Part shown: positions 1 to 6,200 of the stretch, piece after piece
Layout of the letters: every line of letters begins with the position of its first letter
How positions within the stretch are numbered: the stretch's first letter is position 1
Assembly: GCA_018895315.1 (NCBI GenBank)
Contig: JAHIOK010000030.1
Span: 1 to 7,980 of the forward strand
Direction: 5' to 3'
Length of the DNA stretch: 7,980 nucleotides
Origin: Actinomycetota bacterium
GTDB taxonomy: Bacteria > Actinomycetota > Actinomycetes > Actinomycetales > Microbacteriaceae
Position numbers and translations under genes: made by a program
The notes under the pieces: model-generated
The model's database searches: none
Told to the model about the DNA's origin: nothing
What the model saw: only the letters and a program-made list of their open reading frames with translations

Positions 1-168
1 CTCCGCTGCGCCTGCAGTCTCGGGGGTGCCGGTCTCCGTAGTCGACGAGGTCGCCGTCGTGGGCACAGCCGACGGCGTGCTCGCCATGGCGGCGTTCGCG
101 CCGACAGAAGCCAAGCCGAGGCCGCCGAGAATCGCGAGCGTCGTGATGAAGGTCTTCTTCTTCTGCAT
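1..168 (-). CDS. Secreted or surface protein, N-terminal part only (possible PepSY-type target of the two-component system)
   Basis: The frame is open from an ATG at 168 leftward to the window edge, giving 56 codons with no stop. The start is supported by AAGGAG (plus-strand 178-183), nine bases upstream. The protein begins MQKKKTFITTLAILGGLGLA, a typical Sec signal peptide: three lysines, a hydrophobic core at about residues 6-22, and an Ala-rich cleavage zone near residues 23-29 (ANAAMAS). There is no lipobox cysteine, so it is not an obvious lipoprotein. What follows (about residues 29-56) is rich in Thr, Ser, Pro and Ala, like an extracellular linker, and no folded domain is visible. It is divergent from a response regulator/sensor kinase pair and shares their promoter region. 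Small exported PepSY-domain proteins are common in this position in actinobacteria, but the domain that would prove this lies outside the window. Existence and export are fairly secure; function is unknown. Confidence 0.8.
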   Translation of the reverse strand, partial: MQKKKTFITTLAILGGLGLASVGANAAMASTPSAVPTTATSSTTETGTPETAGAAE

Positions 169-191
169 GTGTGTCTTCTCCTTATTGGGTC

Positions 192-217
192 GTCCACTTG
201 GACAGGGGAAAACTGTC
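192..217. repeat. Two overlapping short inverted repeats in the leader of the leftward gene
   Basis: GTCCA-CT-TGGAC (192-203) and GACAG-GGGAAAA-CTGTC (201-217) are both perfect 5-bp-arm inverted repeats. They share the bases GAC at 201-203, so as RNA hairpins they would exclude one another. They lie 24-49 bases upstream of the ATG of the secreted protein. Five-base arms arise easily by chance, so the role is uncertain: operator half-sites, alternative leader hairpins, or nothing. Confidence 0.3.
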
Positions 218-240
218 ACAACTGAATGAGTCAGAAGTAA

Positions 241-262
241 GTTCGCCTGGGATTCGCCTGCG
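241..262. promoter_or_regulatory. Tandem 11-bp direct repeat, probable OmpR-family response-regulator operator
   Basis: Two abutting 11-base units (241-251 and 252-262) agree at 9 of 11 positions, with identical cores TTCGCCTG at 242-249 and 253-260. Direct repeats with an 11-bp period place two sites on the same face of the helix. This is the known arrangement for head-to-tail dimers of OmpR/PhoB-family regulators, and such a regulator begins about 100 bp away. The repeat sits between two divergent genes, so it could serve autoregulation, activation of the secreted-protein gene, or both. That this regulator is the one that binds is inference. Confidence 0.6.
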
Positions 263-358
263 GGTGTGATCGTGATGCGTTCTCACGGAGGTCTCATCCA
301 TCCCGGGCAACAATGGGAAGGTGGCCCGACGTCTCCGTTCGGGCGGGGCGGGGTCGGG

Positions 359-1060
359 ATGCGGATACTCGTCATCGACGACGATGCGGAGATGCTCGCG
401 GCTCTGGCCGTCGGACTCGGCTCTGAGGGATTCCAGGTGGAGACCGCAGACGATGGCATCGAAGGGCTCTGGATGGCCACGGAGAACGACTTCGACATCT
501 TGGTCGTGGACCTCATGCTTCCCGGGATCTCTGGGTTCGAAGTGTGCCGGCGGGTCCGCCAGAACGGATCGACGATTCCCATCCTGATGCTCACGGCGAG
601 GGACGGCGAACACGACGAAGCCGAAGCACTTGACCTTGGGGCCGACGACTATCTCTCGAAACCATTCTCATTTCTGGTTCTGGGCGCCCGCATCCGGGCT
701 CTCCTGCGGCGCTCACCCGCCGATCGATCGCCTACCCTGACTGTCGGCGACCTCTCCATAGATCCAGCCGCCCGCAGATGCTGGAGGGGAGGGAACGAGA
801 TATCGCTCAGCGCGCGGGAGTTCTCCCTCCTCGAGTTCCTGATGCATCGACGGGGGATTGTCTCCAGTCGTGCCACTATCGCGCGGCATGTCTGGGATGC
901 CGAGCTTGATATCGACTCGAACATCGTTGATGTATACGTCGGGTATCTTCGACGCAAAATCGATCGACCGTTCGGGCGCCACGACATCCAGACGTTTCGC
1001 GGGGTCGGATATTCGCTTGACGCCGCGGAATCTCCGTCGGCGAGATCGGGTTCAGGATGA
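359..1060 (+). CDS. OmpR/PhoB-family response regulator transcription factor
   Basis: A 233-residue cytoplasmic DNA-binding regulator. The receiver domain (about residues 1-118) begins MRILVIDDDAEML. Its acidic pocket is Asp7/Asp8, the phosphoacceptor is Asp51 in VVDLMLPG, the switch Thr is Thr79 in LTA, and the invariant Lys is Lys101 in GADDYLSKPF. The C-terminal winged helix (about 126-221) ends with the family signature FRGVGYSL (213-220). The ATG at 359 was chosen because the receiver fold starts directly there. The frame extends upstream to a GTG at 266, but those 31 residues do not belong to the fold and have no fitting ribosome binding site; even at 359 only a G-rich stretch precedes the start. 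The stop overlaps the ATG of the downstream kinase (ATGA, 1057-1060), so the two are co-translated cognate partners. The signal and regulon cannot be read from the sequence. The direct repeat upstream suggests autoregulation. Confidence 0.95.
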   Translation: MRILVIDDDAEMLAALAVGLGSEGFQVETADDGIEGLWMATENDFDILVVDLMLPGISGFEVCRRVRQNGSTIPILMLTARDGEHDEAEALDLGADDYLSKPFSFLVLGARIRALLRRSPADRSPTLTVGDLSIDPAARRCWRGGNEISLSAREFSLLEFLMHRRGIVSSRATIARHVWDAELDIDSNIVDVYVGYLRRKIDRPFGRHDIQTFRGVGYSLDAAESPSARSGSG

Positions 1061-2451
1061 TTCGCCCACGGGTGCACCACCGGCAGTGGGGTGTCCGAGC
1101 CCGGGTCACGTGTGCCGCGGCCGGCGTCCTCGCCATCATCATGACGTTTGGAGCCCTCGCTCTCGTGGCCCTGGTGCATCAGTCGCTGATCGTGAACCTT
1201 GACGCATCTGCCTTGACTCGAGCACGTGATGTGTCGGCTCTCATGATCAACGCGGCCACGCAGTCAACGCTCCCGACTCCCGTCGACGGCAACAGCGTGG
1301 TGCAGGTTGTCAACGCGACCAACGTGGTGACGTCTGCATCGGCGAACGTTCTCGGGGAGCCACCGATCCTCAGTCGGAATCCTTCGGCCATCCGCGACAC
1401 CTTCGTGACGGTGCAGACGCTGCCGATCGGGAGCGAGTCGCAACCATTCCGCGTCGCCATTCACCCGGCAGCGCTTCCCGGCGGGCCCGGATGGATCTAC
1501 GTCGCGACGTCCCTCGCTCAGGTCGACACGGCGACAAGCACCCTCAGCTGGACCCTCGCTGCTGCTGTTCCCATCTTGATCGCGATCGTCGCCCTTACCA
1601 TCCGCTCAGCGGTCGGACGGTCCCTGAAGCCGATCGAGAGCATCCGCCGACAGGCCGCGGGGATCGGGTCTGACTCAATCCAGCGGGTTCCCGTCCCCGA
1701 ATCTCGTGACGAGGTCTCACGACTTGCCGTCACGGTCAACCACATGCTCGATCGCCTCGAAGCTTCCGCGCTCAAACAGAAGAGGTTCATCGGAGACGCG
1801 TCCCACGAACTGAGAAGCCCCCTCGCCACGCTGCGAGCACAGGTGGATGTCGCACTCAATCCATTGACCGAATCGGATGCGTTGGCCACACTCCGCTCAG
1901 TTCAGGTGCAGGCGGTCCGGATGTCTTCACTCATCGAAGACCTCCTCTTCCTCGCGCACACAGACGAGGGGCGTGAGCGCCACGATCTTGAGATGGTCGA
2001 TCTCGATGAGATCGTCATCGAGGAGTTCCACCGAGTAGAAGCGCTCGGCCGGGTCGCCGTGAGACTGGTGGGCCTCCAAGCTGTGCGGACAGTGGGCCGA
2101 CGCCGAGATCTCGCCAGGCTGGTGCGCAACATCGGGGACAACGCGGTACGACACGCCCGCTCGACCGTTTCCATCTCACTGTCGGAAGTAGGCGGAGATG
2201 CGGTGATCATGATCGCCAACGACGGCACTCCGATCCCTGCGGGAGACCGACGTCGGATCTTCGATCGATTCACTCGACTGGACCCCGCCCGCGCACGTTC
2301 CGCCGCGACCGGTGACAGCGGGAGCGGTTTAGGGCTGGCAATCGCGAGCGAGATCGCGGCGTCGCACGGTGGCCAGATCACGACAGAGACACCCGATTCC
2401 TTCGACGGTGCGGTGTTCATTGTGACCCTCCCGAAAGACGTCCTCGAGTAG
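1057..2451 (+). CDS. HAMP-domain sensor histidine kinase
   Basis: A 464-residue membrane kinase that phosphorylates the upstream response regulator. In order: a basic cytoplasmic N-terminus (1-16), transmembrane helix 1 (about 17-41), an extracytoplasmic sensor of about 120 residues (42-162), and transmembrane helix 2 (about 163-183). Then come a HAMP linker (about 184-237), the HisKA dimerisation domain with the phosphoaccepting His250 in FIGDASHELRSPLATLR, and the HATPase_c domain. The ATP-binding boxes are all present: N-box RNIGDNAVRHA (357-367, Asn358/Asn362), G1 NDG (388-390), F-box RIFDRFTRLD (400-409) and G2 GDSGSGLGLAIA (419-430). Nothing essential is missing, so it should be active. 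The start shares ATGA with the regulator's stop. The sensor segment has no motif I recognise (no cysteines, few aromatics), so the stimulus is unknown; an envelope signal is likely from topology alone. Confidence 0.95.
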   Translation: MIRPRVHHRQWGVRARVTCAAAGVLAIIMTFGALALVALVHQSLIVNLDASALTRARDVSALMINAATQSTLPTPVDGNSVVQVVNATNVVTSASANVLGEPPILSRNPSAIRDTFVTVQTLPIGSESQPFRVAIHPAALPGGPGWIYVATSLAQVDTATSTLSWTLAAAVPILIAIVALTIRSAVGRSLKPIESIRRQAAGIGSDSIQRVPVPESRDEVSRLAVTVNHMLDRLEASALKQKRFIGDASHELRSPLATLRAQVDVALNPLTESDALATLRSVQVQAVRMSSLIEDLLFLAHTDEGRERHDLEMVDLDEIVIEEFHRVEALGRVAVRLVGLQAVRTVGRRRDLARLVRNIGDNAVRHARSTVSISLSEVGGDAVIMIANDGTPIPAGDRRRIFDRFTRLDPARARSAATGDSGSGLGLAIASEIAASHGGQITTETPDSFDGAVFIVTLPKDVLE

Positions 2452-2453
2452 GC

Positions 2454-2490
2454 GGATGCCCGTCATGGACAGGATCATCCGGAGGCATCC
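2454..2490. terminator. Inverted repeat between convergent genes, possible weak bidirectional terminator
   Basis: GGATGCC (2454-2460) and GGCATCC (2484-2490) form a perfect 7-bp inverted repeat with a 23-base loop, inside the 58-bp gap between the histidine-kinase stop and the nei stop. The position fits a shared terminator. There is no T-run on either side, the loop is long, and the arms contain the GGATGC hexamer that is frequent throughout the window, so the pairing may be incidental. Nothing else is seen in this gap. Confidence 0.3.
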
Positions 2491-2509
2491 AACGCCCACG
2501 GGGTCACTC

Positions 2510-3283
2510 TCAGCGCTGGCAGTTCGGGCACCAGAAGGTGTTGCGCTCCTTGGTCGGGTCGGTCCCGAGCGAGCCCTCGCGGATGAGAGTTCCGCAGCGC
2601 CGACACGGCCGGCCCGTACGCCCGTAGACCCAGGTGGAGCGCCCAGGCCGGGCATCGCCGGTGAAGGTGCGGGGTGTGCGGTCGCGATTGGCGCGCAGCA
2701 TCCGGGCGCCCACGTCGATGAGGGCAGCGGCATCCGTCTCGGACGCCGGCGTCGTCGGCAGGATGCCGCGCACGAACAGTATTTCGTTGACGTACTCGTT
2801 GCCGAACCCGGCGACGCTGCGCTGATCGAGGAGCGCAACGTGCACGGGCCGCGGGTCGACGCTCACCCGGCGTGCTGCTTCGGCGGGATCCCACTCGGCG
2901 GCGAGCGGGTCTGGCCCGAGATGGCCGACGACGCGGTCTTCGTCGCGGGTGGGCAGCACCTCGATCATCGCGAGGTCGAAGCCGACGGCATCCCATCCGC
3001 CGTTGCCGACGATCGCGCGCGCCTTGAATGCGGGCTTGCGCCACTTCTCACCCCGGCGATAGGTATGCCACTCACCCTCCATCTTGAGATGGGAGTGCAG
3101 CGTGAACTCGCCGATGCGCAGCAGCAGATGCTTGCCGCGGGGCACGACGCCGTGCACGGTCTCGCCCTGGAGGTCGACGGTCGCAGCCTGTGGAACGCGC
3201 AGGTCGAAGCGCAGCGCCTCATGCCCGGCGAGCACCTCGTGCAGGCGCTTCGCCGCGCGGTAGACGGTGTCGCCCTCAGGCAC
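2510..3283 (-). CDS. nei: Fpg/Nei-family DNA glycosylase/AP lyase (endonuclease VIII-like, mycobacterial Nei2 type)
   Basis: A 257-residue base-excision-repair enzyme that removes oxidised bases and cleaves the abasic strand. The GTG at 3283 is the start because the family requires the mature N-terminus Pro2-Glu3, seen as PEGDTVYRAA; Pro2 is the Schiff-base nucleophile. Lys51 (PRGKHLLL) matches the conserved catalytic-loop lysine. HSHLKMEGEW (63-72) is the conserved strand-loop. VAGFGNEYVNEILF (157-170) is the helix-two-turn-helix with DNA-contacting Asn162. The C-terminal zinc finger uses Cys227, Cys230, Cys252 and Cys255, ending CPNCQR. Arg247 or a neighbour should be the finger arginine. 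The inner spacing, 21 residues between Cys230 and Cys252, is longer than the roughly 16 usual for classical Fpg. The start overlaps the end of lhr by 8 nt, so the gene is probably co-transcribed and translationally coupled. PEGDTV and the wide finger favour Nei over MutM/Fpg; exact substrate preference is not readable. Confidence 0.93.
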   Translation of the reverse strand: MPEGDTVYRAAKRLHEVLAGHEALRFDLRVPQAATVDLQGETVHGVVPRGKHLLLRIGEFTLHSHLKMEGEWHTYRRGEKWRKPAFKARAIVGNGGWDAVGFDLAMIEVLPTRDEDRVVGHLGPDPLAAEWDPAEAARRVSVDPRPVHVALLDQRSVAGFGNEYVNEILFVRGILPTTPASETDAAALIDVGARMLRANRDRTPRTFTGDARPGRSTWVYGRTGRPCRRCGTLIREGSLGTDPTKERNTFWCPNCQR

Positions 3284-6200
3284 GGGCGGCCTCTCTGATC
3301 GCGTCGCCGGCGGTGGTCCGTCGTAGCGTGAGTCCTCGCGGAGACTCGACGAACCCGGCATCGCGCAGGGCTCGCCCGATGGGTGTTCCGTAGACGAACT
3401 CGCCGTTGACCTGCTCGATCGTGAGCGAATCGAGGCTGCGCGCGCGGGAGGTGCCGACCAGATCACGGGACGCCGCGGCCAGGATCGCTTCGTCGTCGGT
3501 GAACGCCAGGGCGGATTTTCCGCCGCGCTCGAGGTACACCGTGAGCGCGCCATCGACGAGCACCACGAGTCCGCCCGCTTTGCGGCCCGGGCGATGCGTC
3601 ACTCCGTCGAGTGCGGGCCAGCCCAGCGCGGCGCCATACGGGTTCGCGGGATCGGTGGCGGCAAGAGTCACAGCGCGCAGCGGTGCCGGATCAGGAAGGC
3701 CCGAGAACTCGCGCAAACGATCGACCGTGGCCGAGGCTGCGAACTGCGCCGCGCCGAGCTTCTCGATCACGTACCCGCGACGGCAGTGCCCCGCCTCTTC
3801 GAACCCGGCCAGCACGCGATAGGCCTGCGCGAAGCCGCCGGGCAGTCCCTCGGACTGCACCGAGCCCCGAGTGACGACCCCGTAGCGGTCGAGCAGCAGG
3901 CTCGCGGCGGCGGTCGCACGGATCGCGGCGTCGGGCTCGGCCGCCGGGAGCAGCGACCAGCGACCCCCGAGCGCGGGAGGTCGCGGGGGCGGGGATGCTG
4001 AGCCCCTCGGAATCGCCGAGCCGCGGTAGAGGCGGGCGCGGGGTGCGCGCCGGGCAGTGCGGTGCGCCTGCGATCCGCCGCCGAGGAGCGTGCGCACCGG
4101 CGCGAAGGTGTCGTTGGTGACGCGTCCCGCCCAGGTCAGGCTCCACAGGGCATCCACGACGGACTGCTCGTTCTCGGCGTCCGTCAGCTGTCGCAGCTGC
4201 GCGGCAAAGTAGGCGCCGCCGGCCGAGAGCGCGTCGATGATGCGCTGGTCGAGCGAACCGGGCACGATCTCGTCCTCCGGGTCGGCGAGAGTGAGCGCGG
4301 CGCCGTCGGCGGGGTGCAGGGCGATCCAGCCGTCGCGTCCGGGCAGTGACCCGTGCCCCGACCAGAGCACCTCTCCGGTTGCCGTCAGCTCGTCGAGCAT
4401 CGCGGGGGTATAGCCCGAGACGCGACTGGGCAGCACGAGTGATTCCCAGGCGCTCGCGGGGATCGGCACGCCGGCGAGCTGATCGACGACGGCGACCACC
4501 CCGTCGATGCCGTCGAGTGGCCGTGTCACGTGCTGCCAGACCGGCAGGAACCGCGCGAACGCCTCGGGGGCGACGGGCTCGACAGTGCCGCGGATAGCCG
4601 CGAGAGAGCGCATCCGTAGCCGTCGCAGCACCTCGGTGTCGCACCACTCGGTGTCATCTCCTCGGGTGCCTGCGCTCACACGTGGGCCCGGGTCTGGGAG
4701 GAAGAAGCCGCTCGTGATGCGCCCCTGCGCTTCGAGTCGCTGCAGGGTCAGCCGTGCGACCGCGATGCCGACACCCAGCCGGTCGGCGACCGCATCGGAC
4801 GTGAAAGGGCCGTGCGTGCGGGCGTATCGCGCCACGAGGTCGCCGAGAGGATCGACCAACGGCTCGAGGAAGGCGTTCGGGATGCCGACGGGCAGGGCAG
4901 CGCCGAGCGCATCGCGCAGTCGCCCGGCGTCTTCGATGCCCGCGACGCGGCGCGCGCCTCCGATCGAGACCGAGATCGCCCGGCGCGCGTCGATCAGAGC
5001 GTCGAGGTGAGCGGATGCCTCGGCGACCGAGGCGTGCGGGGTGCTGGTGCTGGTGCTGACACCGGGGTCGGCGTCGAGGGTGGGTTCGAGGCGCGCGGCC
5101 ACCTCCGCGGCATCCAGGGGACCCAGCATCCGGAGCAGGTCGGCGACGCCCTCGATGCCACGCGCGCGGCGGGTCGGATCGAGCCGCTGCGACTCGCGCT
5201 CGAACTGCGCGATGATCGCAGGGTCGAGCAGTTCGCGCATCTCGATCTTGCCGAGCAGCTCGCTCAGCAGCGCGGGGTCGACCGACAGGGCGGCGGCCCG
5301 GCGCTCCGCCAGGGGGGAGTCGCCCTCATACATGAACGCGCCGACATATCCGAAGAGGAGGTCCCGCGCGAACGGGGAAGGCTGCGAAGTGATGATCTCG
5401 ACGAGGCGGATGCGGCGGTCGCCGATGTTCCGCGCGATCCGAAGCAACGACGGCAGATCGTAGACGTCCTGCAGCACTTCGCGGAGGGTCTCGAGGATGA
5501 TCGGGAACGTCGGGTATCGCTTGGCGACCTCCAGCAGCTGGGCGGAGCGCTGACGCTGCTGCCAGAGCGGGCTGCGCTTCTGCGGGTTCATCCGCGGCAT
5601 CAGGAGGGCGCGAGCGGCGCATTCGCGGAACCGCGAGGCGAACAATGCCGATCCGCCGACCTCGTCGATGACGATCTGCTCGAGTTCGTCGGGGTCGAAG
5701 ACGAAGAGCTCTGCGCCGGGCGGTTCGGCTGCGGCATCCGGGACTCGCGCGATGATTCCGTCGTCGCTCGCAACAGCCGATCCCTCGACCCCGAGACGCT
5801 CGCGAATGCGCGCGTTCACGGCCAGTGCCCAGGGGGCATGCACTTGCATGCCGTACGGGGAATGCAAGATGACGCGCCAGTCGCCTACCTCGTCGCGACT
5901 GCGCTCGACGGTGAGGCTCTTGTCGGTCGGGAGGCTCCCCGTCGCCTCGCGCTGCTCGGCGAGATAGGCGAGCAGGTTGGAGCGCGCGCGTTCATCGAGT
6001 CCGGCTTCGCGTAGTCGGTCAGCGGCCTTCTCGGGAGTCGCGGTCGACACTTCGCGAGAGAACTTACCGAGGGCTTCGCCGAGCTCGGCAGGGCGCCCGA
6101 TGCCGTCTCCATGCCAGAACGGCATCTTTCCGGGCTGACCGTAGGCGGGGAGGACGTTGACGCGATCGTGCGTGATCTCGACGATGCGCCAGCTCGTGGT

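Larger units (their letters stand above)
169..358. promoter_or_regulatory. Divergent intergenic control region
   Basis: This 190-bp gap separates the secreted-protein start (168, minus) from the response-regulator start (359, plus), so it must hold both promoters. It contains the direct repeat at 242-260 and two short inverted repeats at 192-217, listed separately. For the rightward gene, TGTGAT at 265-270 is a possible -10 element (4 of 6 matches to TATAAT), five bases after the direct repeat, as expected for an activator overlapping the -35 region. No convincing leftward -10/-35 pair is visible. A GGAGGT at 287-292 looks like a ribosome binding site, but no start codon stands at a suitable distance in the response-regulator frame. 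I therefore do not assign it to a gene. Confidence 0.6.

Noticed and set aside
26..229. 67-codon plus-strand frame at the left edge
   Set aside because: It is opposite the signal peptide of the leftward gene, whose start has a good AAGGAG site. The plus frame has no comparable support.
266..358. Upstream GTG/ATG starts extending the response regulator by up to 31 residues
   Set aside because: The receiver domain begins exactly at the ATG at 359. The extension lacks conservation-like features and a properly spaced ribosome binding site.
1..2451. Possible horizontal transfer of the two-component module, judged by lower GC
   Set aside because: Hand-counted lines gave 60-67% GC here and 65-73% in the lhr part. 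The ranges overlap and few lines were sampled, so this is not enough for a claim.
2456..3298. Open frame of 280 codons on the plus strand, opposite nei
   Set aside because: It is the antisense shadow of a gene with all catalytic Fpg/Nei residues. The peptide has no recognisable domain, and high GC at third codon positions readily keeps antisense frames open.
4812..6014. 400-codon plus-strand open frame opposite lhr
   Set aside because: It lies wholly inside lhr. Its composition is dominated by Arg, Asp, Glu, Gly and Ala as expected for an antisense shadow, and no motif or clear ribosome binding site was seen.
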